Assembly (NCBI GenBank): GCA_041687455.1
Contig: JAWLBY010000019.1
Span: 1 to 64,000 of the forward strand
DNA length: 64,000 nt
Direction: 5' to 3'
Source of the DNA: JAWLBY01 sp041687455
GTDB lineage: Bacteria; Pseudomonadota; Gammaproteobacteria; Xanthomonadales; Xanthomonadaceae
In this document: positions 18,178-27,252 of the stretch, in pieces
Position numbering within the stretch: position 1 is the stretch's first letter
Layout: the number at the start of each line of letters is the position of its first letter
The notes under the pieces: model-generated
Seen by the model: the letters and a program-made list of their open reading frames with translations, nothing else
Told to the model about the DNA's origin: nothing
Database searches by the model: none
Made by a program: the position numbers and the translations under genes

Positions 18178-19551
18178 TCACCGGTACAACAGGCCCGGCA
18201 ACCAGGTCGCCAGTTGCGGCACCAGCGCCAGCAGCCCGAGCATCAATACCTGCAAGGCAATGAACGGCACGACGCCGCGATAGATGTCGACTGTCGACAG
18301 CGCCGGCGGGGCGACCCCGCGCAGGTAGAACAGCGCGAAGCCGAACGGCGGGGTCAGGAAACTGGTCTGCAGGTTGATCGCCAGCATCACGCCGAGCCAG
18401 ACCGGGTCGACGCCGAGCAGGAACAGCGCCGGCGCAACGATCGGCACGACGACGAAGATGATCTCGATGAAGTCGAGCATGAAGCCGAGCAGGAACACCG
18501 CCAGCATCACCGCCAGCATCGCGCCGACCGCGCCGCCCGGCAGAGCGGTCAACGCGGCATGCACGGCATCCTCACCGCCGTAGCCGCGGAACACCAGCGA
18601 GAACAGCGACGCACCGAGCAGGATCGCGAATACCATCGCGGTGACCAGCACGGTCTGCTCGGACACCTCGCGCAGCCGCGCGATCGTCAACTGGCCGGCG
18701 AGCAGCGCGAACAGCGTGGCGCCGACCGCGCCGACTGCCGCCGCCTCGGTCGGCGTCGCGATGCCGGCCAGGATCGACCCGAGCACGGCCAGGATCAGCA
18801 GCAGCGGCGGCAGCACCGCGCGCAGCAGCCGCACTGCGCTGCGCCCGGCCAATGCCTCGCGCGGCAGTGCCGGCGCACGCTGCGGCTGCCGCCATGCCAC
18901 CCACAGCGCGTACATGAGATACAGGCCGACCAGCAGCAATCCCGGCAGCAGGGCGCCGGCGAACAGGTCGCCGACCGACACCTGCTTCGGCGCGAAGTTG
19001 CCGAGCTTGAGCTGGGCCTGGCTGTAGGCGTTGCCGAGCTGGTCGCCGAGCAGCACCAGCACCACCGACGGCGGGATGATCTGGCCGAGCGTGCCCGACG
19101 CACACAGCGCGCCGGCCGCCAGTCGCGGACAGTAGCCGTGGCGCAGCATGACCGGCAGCGAGATCAGCCCCATCGTCACCACCGTCGCGCCGACGATGCC
19201 GGTCGAGGCGGCGAGCAGCGCGCCGACCAGCAGCACCGCGACCACCAGCCCGCCGCGGCGGTCGCCGAACAGCGCCGCGACCGACTCGAGCAGGTCCTCG
19301 GCAAGCCGCGAGCGCTCCAGCATCACGCCCATGAACACGAACAGCGGCACCGCCAGCAGCGTCTCGTTGCCCATGATGCCGAACACGCGATTCGGAAACG
19401 CCTGCAGGTAGACCGGATCGAACACACCGAGCAGCGCGCCGAGACCGGCGAACAGCAGCGACACGCCGGCCAGCGTGAAGGCGACCGGAAAGCCGGCCAG
19501 CAAGGCCGCGGCGAGCGCGACGACCAGCAGCACGAGCATGACGCCCTGCAT
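18178..19551 (-). CDS. TRAP transporter large permease (DctM-like)
   Basis: 457 aa with about twelve membrane helices. DctM hallmarks are present: FPVAFTLAGVSLLFAGLG near the start, VPLFVFMGVMLERSRLAEDLLE, STGIVGATVVTMGLISLP, GTLGQIIPPSVVLVLLGDQ, and the C-terminal LQTSFLTPPFGFALFYLRG. It is the ion-coupled translocation subunit. Its ATG overlaps the stop of the small permease gene by one base (TGATG). A tripartite TRAP system needs a DctP binding protein, which is not encoded anywhere in the flanking several kilobases. The GNAYSQAQLKLGNFAPKQVSVGDLFAGALLPG segment resembles the TakP/mannitol-chloroaromatic (FcbT3-like) branch. Confidence 0.93.
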   Translation of the reverse strand: MQGVMLVLLVVALAAALLAGFPVAFTLAGVSLLFAGLGALLGVFDPVYLQAFPNRVFGIMGNETLLAVPLFVFMGVMLERSRLAEDLLESVAALFGDRRGGLVVAVLLVGALLAASTGIVGATVVTMGLISLPVMLRHGYCPRLAAGALCASGTLGQIIPPSVVLVLLGDQLGNAYSQAQLKLGNFAPKQVSVGDLFAGALLPGLLLVGLYLMYALWVAWRQPQRAPALPREALAGRSAVRLLRAVLPPLLLILAVLGSILAGIATPTEAAAVGAVGATLFALLAGQLTIARLREVSEQTVLVTAMVFAILLGASLFSLVFRGYGGEDAVHAALTALPGGAVGAMLAVMLAVFLLGFMLDFIEIIFVVVPIVAPALFLLGVDPVWLGVMLAINLQTSFLTPPFGFALFYLRGVAPPALSTVDIYRGVVPFIALQVLMLGLLALVPQLATWLPGLLYR

Positions 19552-20105
19552 CAGCGGGCGCGCTCCTGGCGCGGCGCCGCGCCACCGGCAGCGCCGCCGC
19601 CCGGATCGGAATCATCGCCGCCGCGCGCCACCCGCCACGCCTTCAGCAGCTCGGACAGTCCCTGCAGCGCGAGCAGGATCGCCGCCGCCGGAATCGCCGC
19701 CTTCAGCAGGTACAGCGCCGGCAGTCCGCCGGGCTCGCGCGAGCCTTCGCGGATCGCCCAGCTTGCGTCGACGTAGTCGACACTGAGCCACAGCATCGCC
19801 GCCGCGAACGGCCACAGCAGCAGCACGATGCCGGCGATGTCGACAGCGGCGCGGACCCGCGGCGACCAGCGTTGCTGCAGCACGTCGACGCGCACGTGCC
19901 GGCCGTGCCGCAGCGCGACCGACAGGCCGAGCATGAAGATCAGCGCGTGCAGCCACTGGGTCGCTTCCTGCGCCGCGATCGAACCGAGCCGGAAGCCGTA
20001 GCGGGCGACCACCAGGCCGAACACCAGCGCGACCAGCGCCGGCACCAGCCACGCCAGCACCCGGCCGAGCGCACTGCTCAGCGCATCGATCCAGGCGGCG
20101 GTCAT
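19551..20105 (-). CDS. TRAP transporter small permease (DctQ-like)
   Basis: 184 aa from ATG 20105; the frame extends upstream but its first 50 residues are Arg-rich and unlike the family. Four membrane helices are visible, with the DctQ pattern YGFRLGSIAAQEATQWLHALIFMLGLSVALRHGRHVRVDVL (quoted in part, about residues 35-75). DctQ pairs with DctM and docks the periplasmic binding protein. The TGATG junction with the following gene indicates coupling. An unusually charged/Gly-rich tail (about 160-184) follows the last helix. Confidence 0.9.
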   Translation of the reverse strand: MTAAWIDALSSALGRVLAWLVPALVALVFGLVVARYGFRLGSIAAQEATQWLHALIFMLGLSVALRHGRHVRVDVLQQRWSPRVRAAVDIAGIVLLLWPFAAAMLWLSVDYVDASWAIREGSREPGGLPALYLLKAAIPAAAILLALQGLSELLKAWRVARGGDDSDPGGGAAGGAAPRQERAR

Positions 20106-20181
20106 CGGCCGACGACGCGCCGACGTGTCGCCCGGATGCTCGGGCACTGCGCGAACCGGCCGGCGCGACCGCGCGCCGGCG

Positions 20182-20508
20182 TCAGTCCCACTGGTACAGC
20201 GTGTAGTAGACCGGCGCGACATCACCGTCGGTGTCGCGACGGTCGAGCCGGCCATCGCCGTTGGTGTCGAGCAGCGCGTACGGAATGCCGCGGCGCGGTG
20301 TGACCCGAACTTCGTACAACTGGCCGTTCAAGCGGTATTCCTCGACCCGGTCGCCGTTGTCGAGCTTGCGGATCGTCACGGTCGGCGCCGCCTCCGGCGC
20401 CGGCGGCTGTTCGATCTTCTCCGGCAGCGGCGGCTCCTCGGCCGGCGGCGTCTGGGCCAGCACCGGCAGGGCGGCGAAACACAGCAGCGACAGCAGGACG
20501 GCACGCAT
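20182..20508 (-). CDS. DUF2782 family exported protein
   Basis: 108 aa. The start ATG (20508) has GGGAGAA 5 bases upstream. A signal peptide (core VLLSLLCFAALPVLA, cleaved before QTPP) is followed by a Pro/Glu-rich linker (about 20-42) and the DUF2782 domain: VTIRKLDNGDRVEEYRLNGQ, then VRVTPRRGIPYALLDTNGDG and YYTLYQWD at the end. The DTNGDGRLDRRDTDGD segment looks like a calcium-binding EF-type loop. The gene is divergent from polA, a conserved gammaproteobacterial arrangement. Function is unknown; the protein is probably periplasmic. Confidence 0.9.
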   Translation of the reverse strand: MRAVLLSLLCFAALPVLAQTPPAEEPPLPEKIEQPPAPEAAPTVTIRKLDNGDRVEEYRLNGQLYEVRVTPRRGIPYALLDTNGDGRLDRRDTDGDVAPVYYTLYQWD

Positions 20509-20612
20509 GGCGGTTCTCCCGGAGTGTCGGACAAGGATAGCAGCGGCGCCGCGGCCCGGATCGGCCGCCGGCCGCGGCGCCGCAGCGGCGGCCCGCCGTC
20601 GCCGCCAGCGCC

Positions 20613-20618
20613 TACAAT
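20613..20618 (+). promoter_or_regulatory. Candidate -10 element (TACAAT) of polA
   Basis: TACAAT lies 28 bases before the polA ATG in an otherwise GC-rich stretch. No matching -35 hexamer is obvious. Confidence 0.4.
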
Positions 20619-20646
20619 CGTCGGCCGACCCGTCCATGCGCCTGCC

Positions 20647-23400
20647 ATGTCCCGCCTGATCCTGATCGACGGTTCCAGTTACCTGTATCGCGCCTATCAC
20701 GCGCTGCCGCCGCTGTCGAACGCGGCCGGTGAGCCGACCGGCGCGCTGTTCGGGGTCGTCAACATGCTGCGCGCGACGCTGAAGGAAGCGCCGGATTACG
20801 CCGCGTTCGTGATCGATGCGCCCGGCCCGACCTTTCGCGACGCGCTGTACGCCGACTACAAGGCACAGCGTGCGCCGATGCCGGACGACCTGCGCGCGCA
20901 GGTCGAACCGATGCTGGCGATCGTCGCCGCGCTCGGTTTTCCGATCCTGCGCGTGCCCGGCGTCGAAGCCGACGACGTGATCGGCACGCTGGCCTGCCAC
21001 GCTGCCGCAGCCGGTTGCGAGGTGACGATCTCGACCTCGGACAAGGATTTCGCCCAGCTCGTCCGGCCGCACATCGAACTGGTCAACACGATGAGCGGCA
21101 GCCGGCTCGATCGCGACGGCGTGATCGCCAAGTTCGGCGTGCCGCCGGAGCGGATCGTCGACCTGCTCGCGCTGATGGGCGATACCGTCGACAACATCCG
21201 CGGCATCGACAAGTGCGGGCCGAAGACGGCGGCCAAGTGGCTGAACGAACACGGCTCGCTCGACGGCGTGATCGCGGCGGCGGACCGCATCGGCGGCAAG
21301 ATCGGCGACAACCTGCGCGCTGCACTCGACCGGCTGCCGGCCAATCGCGAGCTGGTCACGATCAAGTGCGACTGCGAGCTCGAGCTGCGCCACGACGAGC
21401 TGCACCTGGTGCCGCGCGACGTCGATGCGCTGCGCACGCTGTACACCCGCTACGGCTTCAACCAGGCGCTGCGCGAGCTCGAAGGCGCTGCACCGGCAGT
21501 CTCCGAAAAGGAACCGGCCCGCGCCCGCAGCAGCGGATTCGCCGCCGCCCCGGCCGCGCCCGACAGCGGCATCGATCCGGCGCTGGCGGTGCGCGGCGAG
21601 TACGAGTGCGTGCTCGACGAGACGCAGCTCGCCGCGTGGATCGAACGGCTGCGCGCCGCGCCGCGGTTCGCGATCGATACCGAGACCGATTCGCTCGATC
21701 CGTTGCGGGCGAATCTGGTCGGCCTGTCGCTGGCGGTCGAGATCGGCCGTGGCTGCTACATCCCGCTCGCGCACGACGGCCCCGGCGTGGCGAAACAGCT
21801 CGACCGCGGTCGCGTGCTTGATGCGCTGCGGCCGCTGCTCGAGGATCCGCAGCGACCGAAGCTCGGCCACCACGGCAAGTACGACATCCACGTGCTGCGC
21901 CGGCACGGCGTCACGCTGGCCGGCTACCACGACGACACGATGCTCGAGAGCTTCGTCTGGAACGCCGGCAGCTCGCGCCACGACATGGACACGCTGGCGT
22001 TCCGTTACCTCGGCTACCAGACAAAGCTGTACGAGGACGTCTGCGGCAAGGGCGCCAGGCAGATCCCGTTCTCGCAGGTCGACCTCGACAGCGCGACCGC
22101 CTACGCCGCCGAGGACGCCGACATCACGCTGCGGCTGCACACGACGCTGTCCGCCAAGCTCGCCTCCGCGGCACGGCTGGACGCGGTCTACCGCGACATC
22201 GAGATGCCGCTGGTCGAGGTGCTGGCGACGATGGAGGCACGCGGCGTGCTGGTCGACGCGGCCGAGCTGCGCCGGCAGAGCCACGATCTCGCGCAGCGGA
22301 TGATGGCCGCGCAGCAACGCGCGCACGAGCTGGCCGGCCGCAGCTTCAATCTCGATTCGCCGAAGCAGCTCTGCGCGTTGCTGTTCGAGGAGCTGAAGCT
22401 GCCGGCGCTGGTCAAGACGCCGAAGGGCCAGCCGAGCACCAACGAGGAAGCGCTCGAGGCGATCGCCGACCTGCACGAGCTGCCGCGGCTGATCCTCGAC
22501 AACCGCAGTCTCGGCAAGCTGCGCGGCACCTACACCGACAAGCTGCCGGAAATGATCCATCCCGAATCCGGCCGCGTGCACACCAGCTATCACCAGGCGG
22601 GCGCTGCGACCGGCCGGCTGTCGTCGAGCGATCCGAACCTGCAGAACATTCCGATCCGCAGCGACGACGGCCGGCGGATCCGGCGCGCGTTCATCGCCCC
22701 GCCCGGCTGGAAGATTGTCGCCTGCGACTACTCGCAGATCGAGCTGCGGATCATGGCGCACCTGTCCGGTGATCCCGGCCTGCTCGCCGCATTCGAATCC
22801 GGCCAGGACGTACATCGCGCGACCGCGGCGGAAGTGTTCGGCGTGCCGCTGGAACAGGTCGACGGCAACCAGCGGCGGGCCGCGAAGGCGATCAACTTCG
22901 GCCTGATGTACGGCATGAGCGCGTTCGGTCTCGCGCGCCAGCTCGGCATCGGCCGTGGCGAGGCACAGGACTACATCGCGCTGTACTTCCAGCGCTATCC
23001 CGGCGTGCAGAACTACATGGAATCGGCGCGCCAGCAGGCACGCGAGAGCGGCTACGTCGAAACGGTGTTCGGCCGCCGACTGCACCTGGCCGAGATCCAT
23101 TCGCGCAATCAGGCGCAGCGCGCTGGCGCCGAGCGCGCCGCGATCAACGCGCCGATGCAGGGCACCGCCGCCGACATCATCAAGCGCGCGATGCGCCGCG
23201 TGCACGACTGGCTGCAGCCGCACTCCGACCGTGCGGCGATGATCATGCAGGTGCACGACGAACTGGTGTTCGAGTGCGAAGCCGGATTCGTCGACACGTT
23301 GCGCGAACGCGTCGTCGCGCTGATGGAAGGCGCCGCCGAGCTGCGCGTGCCGCTGCTGGTCGAGTGCGGCGTCGGCGACAACTGGGACGAGGCGCATTGA
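20647..23400 (+). CDS. polA: DNA polymerase I
   Basis: 917 aa from ATG 20647, matching full-length PolA. The N-terminal 5'-nuclease/flap domain starts LILIDGSSYLYRAYHALPPL and includes the helix-hairpin-helix GDTVDNIRGIDKCGPKTAAKW. The central 3'-5' proofreading domain keeps its acidic residues (DTETDS about 343, KYDIHVL about 410, EDADITL about 487), so it should be active, unlike Taq. The polymerase domain has motif A DYSQIELRIMAHLSGD (about 693), the O-helix RRAAKAINFGLMYGMS (about 743) and motif C VHDELVFE (about 870). It functions in gap repair and Okazaki fragment processing. Confidence 0.98.
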   Translation: MSRLILIDGSSYLYRAYHALPPLSNAAGEPTGALFGVVNMLRATLKEAPDYAAFVIDAPGPTFRDALYADYKAQRAPMPDDLRAQVEPMLAIVAALGFPILRVPGVEADDVIGTLACHAAAAGCEVTISTSDKDFAQLVRPHIELVNTMSGSRLDRDGVIAKFGVPPERIVDLLALMGDTVDNIRGIDKCGPKTAAKWLNEHGSLDGVIAAADRIGGKIGDNLRAALDRLPANRELVTIKCDCELELRHDELHLVPRDVDALRTLYTRYGFNQALRELEGAAPAVSEKEPARARSSGFAAAPAAPDSGIDPALAVRGEYECVLDETQLAAWIERLRAAPRFAIDTETDSLDPLRANLVGLSLAVEIGRGCYIPLAHDGPGVAKQLDRGRVLDALRPLLEDPQRPKLGHHGKYDIHVLRRHGVTLAGYHDDTMLESFVWNAGSSRHDMDTLAFRYLGYQTKLYEDVCGKGARQIPFSQVDLDSATAYAAEDADITLRLHTTLSAKLASAARLDAVYRDIEMPLVEVLATMEARGVLVDAAELRRQSHDLAQRMMAAQQRAHELAGRSFNLDSPKQLCALLFEELKLPALVKTPKGQPSTNEEALEAIADLHELPRLILDNRSLGKLRGTYTDKLPEMIHPESGRVHTSYHQAGAATGRLSSSDPNLQNIPIRSDDGRRIRRAFIAPPGWKIVACDYSQIELRIMAHLSGDPGLLAAFESGQDVHRATAAEVFGVPLEQVDGNQRRAAKAINFGLMYGMSAFGLARQLGIGRGEAQDYIALYFQRYPGVQNYMESARQQARESGYVETVFGRRLHLAEIHSRNQAQRAGAERAAINAPMQGTAADIIKRAMRRVHDWLQPHSDRAAMIMQVHDELVFECEAGFVDTLRERVVALMEGAAELRVPLLVECGVGDNWDEAH

Positions 23401-23539
23401 GCGGCGGGATCCGGGATCGGATTCAATTGATGCGGTTCGCGTCCCACGGCGGCCGCGACCGATGCGATCGACTGTCGCAACCGAGGCCGCTTCCACAGAC
23501 CGGCCGCCGCCAAACTGCGTCGCGTCGATCCGCATCGCC

Positions 23540-23595
23540 AAGTTCGAATCACCAAGACCGAATCACCAAGCCCGAATAACCAATCCCGAATAACC
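23540..23595. repeat. Four tandem copies of a 14-bp repeat upstream of a glycosyltransferase gene
   Basis: Copies at 23540, 23554, 23568 and 23582 read AAGTTCGAATCACC, AAGACCGAATCACC, AAGCCCGAATAACC and AATCCCGAATAACC. The array is AT-richer than its surroundings and ends 9 bases before the ATG at 23605, where a ribosome-binding site would lie. Copy number could vary by slippage and affect expression; that is inference. Confidence 0.9.
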
Positions 23596-23604
23596 GATCC
23601 TCAC

Positions 23605-24642
23605 ATGCGCATCATCCACACCATCCTGTCGCGCGGCTTCGCCGGCTCCGAGCGCTCGACCGCCGAGTCGTGCAACGCCCAGGCCGCACGCGGCCACGAC
23701 GTGCTGCTGATCGTGCAGCGCCGCCATCGCGGTCCGAATGGCGCATCGATCCTCGATCACATCGCGCCGAACGTGCAGGTCGAGATCGTGCCGAGCCGGC
23801 TGTTCACCAAGCGCGCGATGCGGCGTGCGATCGCCGCGTTCCGCCCTGACCTGATCCACACCCATCTGCGCCGCTCGACCCGGCTGGTGACGAAGCTGAA
23901 GCCGGACGCGGCGACGATCGCGACGCTGCACCTGTCGGTCAACGGCCGCTGGTATCTCGACCTCGACGGTCTGATCTGCAACGCGCATTGGCAGAAGCGC
24001 GACATTCCCGACGGTTACCGCGGCCTGGTGTTCAAGATGAACAACTCGCTGGTGCCGCACCGCCGCCTCGATGCCGGGCAGCGCCGTGAGCTGCGCGCGA
24101 CGCTCGGCGCGGACGACAGCACGTTCCTGGTCGGCGGCGTCGGCCGGCTGGCACGCAGCAAGGGCTGGGACACCCTGATCGAAGCATTCCGCCGGGCGCG
24201 TCTGCCCGACGCCAAGCTGGTGATCTTCGGCGCCGGCCGCGAACAACCGAAACTCGCGAAACTCGCTTCCGGCGATCCGTCGATCGCACTGCCCGGCCAT
24301 CGCAAGGACATCAAGGATCTGTACCAGGCATTCGACCTGTTCGTCTGCCCGTCACGCCGCGAGCCGTTGCCGCGCACGATGCTGGAGGCCTACGACGCCG
24401 GCTGCCCGGTCGTCGCGTCGACCGCCGACGGCTGCGTCGAACTGGTCGCCGACTACGGCGGCGACCTGTTCCCGATCGAGGATGTCGATGCGCTGGCCGC
24501 GCTGCTGACCAGACACCATCGCGAGCGCCCGCCGCACCGCGACGTCGACCTCTCGCGTCACCACATCGATGCAGTCACCGAAACCTATCTCGACGCCTAT
24601 CGCGCGGTGATCGCGCAGCGCCGCCAGCACTCGCCGGGCTGA
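23605..24642 (+). CDS. Glycosyltransferase family 4 protein
   Basis: 345 aa. The N-terminal Rossmann half begins MRIIHTILSRGFAGSERST with a glycine-rich acceptor loop. The C-terminal half has the GT4 donor-binding features: GVGRLARSKGWDTLIEAF (about 175), VIFGAGREQPKL, LPGHRKDIKDLYQAFDLFVCPSRREPLPRTMLEA with the nucleotide-sugar glutamate region (the usual EPFG is EPLP here), and a following PVVAST strand. It likely adds a sugar in LPS core or another surface glycan; the opening phrase is common among xanthomonad LPS glycosyltransferases. It stands alone downstream of polA, behind a tandem repeat. Confidence 0.88.
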   Translation: MRIIHTILSRGFAGSERSTAESCNAQAARGHDVLLIVQRRHRGPNGASILDHIAPNVQVEIVPSRLFTKRAMRRAIAAFRPDLIHTHLRRSTRLVTKLKPDAATIATLHLSVNGRWYLDLDGLICNAHWQKRDIPDGYRGLVFKMNNSLVPHRRLDAGQRRELRATLGADDSTFLVGGVGRLARSKGWDTLIEAFRRARLPDAKLVIFGAGREQPKLAKLASGDPSIALPGHRKDIKDLYQAFDLFVCPSRREPLPRTMLEAYDAGCPVVASTADGCVELVADYGGDLFPIEDVDALAALLTRHHRERPPHRDVDLSRHHIDAVTETYLDAYRAVIAQRRQHSPG

Positions 24643-25198
24643 CCCGCGCGCCCGGCGGCGACTCCGGACTCCGCCGCGGGGTGAAACCTCCACCAGGCGC
24701 GCTGATCGGATCAGCGCGCTGCACGTGATCTTGCTGTGGCTGTTGCTCGTCATTCCGGCGGAAGCCGGAATCCATCCGGCATTTCGCTTCGGCTCACCAG
24801 CAAGATCAAGATGGATCCCGGCTTTCGCCAGGCTTTCGCCGGGATGACGAGCGTGGGGGCTGTCGCCGAAATCGGCGTCAGGCGGTGGCCTTCCTTGCCT
24901 TGCCCGTCATTCCGCCGCCTTGCCCGTCATTCCGCCGAAAGCCCACTGCTGTCCAGGCCAATCGCTGGCACCGAATCTCGCGACACCGGCATCCCGCCAC
25001 AAGCCGGGATCAAGTTTGATTCTGCTGTTGCGACTACGGGCGTGAGAGACGGAACCTGGATCGCGGCGTTCGCCCGGGATTCGCCGGGATGACGAGCGTG
25101 GAAGGCTGTCGCCGAAATCGGCGACCACGATCGGTCGGGCGCCGGAGCGGGTGGGATCTATGGCCGACCTGCGGCGGCCGTGGCGAGCCCGACGCCGA
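24643..25198. repeat. Intergenic cluster of REP-like inverted repeats
   Basis: 556 bases without a gene. An inverted pair bounds 24745-24852 (GCTCGTCATTCCGGCGGAAG on the left, GCCGGGATGACGAGC on the right). A 19-base phrase beginning CTTGCCCGTCATTCCGCCG is directly repeated around 24898 and 24917. A third half-element ends at 25092 with GCCGGGATGACGAGC. The same core recurs at 65-101, 10781-10804 and 44480-44563. Such clusters are typical of extragenic palindromes mobilised by REP-associated transposases; no such transposase is present in the window. Confidence 0.75.
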
Positions 25199-26149
25199 TC
25201 AGTCCAGCGGCATCCGGCTCGCGTTGGCGGCGAGCCAGCGCTCGAGGCTCTGCAGTTCCGGGTTCAGTGCGCGGGTCGCGTCGAGCGGGCGGGCAGCGAG
25301 CACGTCGGCTTCGAAGTCGCAGTAGAACTGGAACATGTTGCCGAGGTCGTCGGCACCGGGGAAGCCGAGTGCGCGATAGGCATCGAACGACATCGGTGCG
25401 TAACGGACCGGCTGACCGAGCGCCTGCGCCATCGCCGCAGCGATCGCTTCGCCGGTCAGGTGTTCGCCGGCGATGCCGACCGTGCGGCCGATCGTGGCGC
25501 GGCCCTGTCGGAACAGACCGAGCGCCGCCTTGCCGATGTCCTCGACGGCGATGCCGGCCAGTCGCTTGTCGGCCATCGGCAGCGACAGCACGAGGCTGCC
25601 GTCGTCACCCCTGCGCGGACCCATGCCGAAATGGATGAAGTTCTCCCAGTAGAACGACGTGCGCAGGAACGTGGTCGGCACGTCGGCCTCGCGGAACAGC
25701 CGATCGGCCTCGCCCTTGGCATCGAAGTGCGGCACCTTGTAGTGGCCGCCCAGCGTCGGCATCGACGGATCCGACAGCGGCACCTTGTCGCGGGTGTCCT
25801 CGAGCGTCGACCAGATCACATGCTGCAGGCCGCTGTCGCGCGCGGCGGCGGCGAGATTGCCGGCCTGCTGCAGCTCCTTCTCGGGCGAGAAGTGTTCCCA
25901 GAAGTTGGTGACGCAGTAGGCACCGAAGGCGCCGGCGAAGGCACGCTGCAGCGACTCGCGGTCGTCGAGGTCGGCAGCGACGACTTCGGCGCCGAGTGCG
26001 GCCAGCGCCTGCGCCTTGTCCGAGCCCGGGTTGCGGGTGATCGCGCGGACCGTGAAGCCGGCCGACGGCGTGGCCAGGATCGCGCGGACCAGGCCGCCGC
26101 CCTGCGCGCCGGTGGCGCCGGTGACGGCAATGATTCGATTCGATGACAT
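25199..26149 (-). CDS. NmrA family NAD(P)-binding protein
   Basis: 316 aa, atypical SDR. The dinucleotide motif VTGATGAQGGGLVRAIL (about 9-25) and the NmrA/isoflavone-reductase-like pattern VTNFWEHFSPEKELQQAGNLAAAARDSGLQHVIWSTLEDT are visible, and the SDR catalytic YxxxK is replaced (HYKVPHFDAKGEAD). NmrA-type proteins act as redox-sensing regulators or quinone-reductase-like enzymes. It is divergent from a LysR regulator at 26296 with 146 bases between starts, so that regulator probably controls it. Confidence 0.9.
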   Translation of the reverse strand: MSSNRIIAVTGATGAQGGGLVRAILATPSAGFTVRAITRNPGSDKAQALAALGAEVVAADLDDRESLQRAFAGAFGAYCVTNFWEHFSPEKELQQAGNLAAAARDSGLQHVIWSTLEDTRDKVPLSDPSMPTLGGHYKVPHFDAKGEADRLFREADVPTTFLRTSFYWENFIHFGMGPRRGDDGSLVLSLPMADKRLAGIAVEDIGKAALGLFRQGRATIGRTVGIAGEHLTGEAIAAAMAQALGQPVRYAPMSFDAYRALGFPGADDLGNMFQFYCDFEADVLAARPLDATRALNPELQSLERWLAANASRMPLD

Positions 26150-26295
26150 CTCGGTATCTCCGATGGGGCCGGCCGGTGCGCTGGCGCCGGCACGGCGTGG
26201 TTGACGGACTACGGCGGAGGCGAGACTGTAATTGCGCGTTTGAGGCCAATAAACGCGGCCAGAACGAATTGATCATTCACACCTGGAGAACAATC

Positions 26296-27231
26296 GTGGA
26301 TCAGCTCGCCTGCATGCGGGTGTTCGTCCGGGTCGTTGAGCACGGCGCCTTCGCGCGCGCCGCCGATGACCTGTCGCTGTCACGCGCGACGGTCACGACT
26401 GCGGTGGCGGCGCTCGAGACGCGGCTCGGCGTACGGCTGCTGCAGCGTACGACGCGCCGTCTGAGCCTGACCGAAGCGGGCCGGCAGTTCTACGACGACT
26501 GCGTGCGGATCCTCGGCGAGCTGGCCGAAGCCGAGGACAAGGCATCGCGCGGTCGGGCCACGCCGCACGGCCGGCTGCGGATCTCGATTCCGCAGTCGTT
26601 CGAGTCGCTCGGCATCCTGCCGCTGCTGACCGCGTTCATGCAGCAGCACCCGCCGATCGCGGTCGATGTGGTGGTGACCGACCGGGCGGTCAACCTGGTC
26701 GAGGAAGGCATCGACTGCGCGCTGCGCGGCGTCGACATCGCCGACGACGCACTGCTGGTCGCGCGGCCGCTGTTCGCCGCCCACCTGCTGACCTGCGCGT
26801 CGCCGGACTATCTGGCCCGACGCGGCACGCCGCGCACGATCGCCGAGCTCGCCGACCACGACTGCATCCGCTTCGTGTCGCCATCGACCGGCCGGCCGCG
26901 CGAGTGGCGCTTCGTCCGCGCCGGCCGTCCGCTCGCGTTCGCGCCGAACGGCCGTCTCAGCCTGACCTCGCTCGATGCCGCCGCCGAGGCGGCCTGTGCC
27001 GGTGCCGGCATCGCGCAGGTGCCGGACGCGCTGGTGCACCGGGCGATCGTCGCCGGGCGGCTGCAGCCGCTGCTGACCGACCACGTCGCGCCCGGCATCC
27101 CGCTGATGCTGGTCTATCCGGCCAATCGTTACCTGCCGGCCAAGGTCCGCGTGTTCGCCGACTTCATTACCGAGGCCTACCCGCGCGATGGCTGGTGGCC
27201 GCAGTTGGCGGCTCGACCAGCACTCGAGTGA
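26296..27231 (+). CDS. LysR family transcriptional regulator
   Basis: 311 aa from GTG 26296, with GGAGAA (26285-26290) 5 bases upstream; this start gives the canonical LysR beginning DQLACMRVFVRVVEHGAFARAA. The winged helix spans about 1-60 (LSRATVTTAVAALETRLGVRLLQRTTRRLSLTEAG, quoted in part) and the type-2 periplasmic-binding-fold effector domain about 90-300. It belongs to the CrgA/AaeR-like group (GRLRISIPQSFESL). It probably controls the divergent NmrA gene and itself; the inducer is unknown. Confidence 0.93.
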   Translation: MDQLACMRVFVRVVEHGAFARAADDLSLSRATVTTAVAALETRLGVRLLQRTTRRLSLTEAGRQFYDDCVRILGELAEAEDKASRGRATPHGRLRISIPQSFESLGILPLLTAFMQQHPPIAVDVVVTDRAVNLVEEGIDCALRGVDIADDALLVARPLFAAHLLTCASPDYLARRGTPRTIAELADHDCIRFVSPSTGRPREWRFVRAGRPLAFAPNGRLSLTSLDAAAEAACAGAGIAQVPDALVHRAIVAGRLQPLLTDHVAPGIPLMLVYPANRYLPAKVRVFADFITEAYPRDGWWPQLAARPALE

Positions 27232-27252
27232 GCGGGACAGGCCGGCACGGCC

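Noticed and set aside
20509..23541. Minus-strand open frame of about 1000 codons opposite polA
   Set aside because: Shadow of polA. Only its last 109 codons (20182-20508) are a real gene, the DUF2782 protein with its own start and ribosome site.
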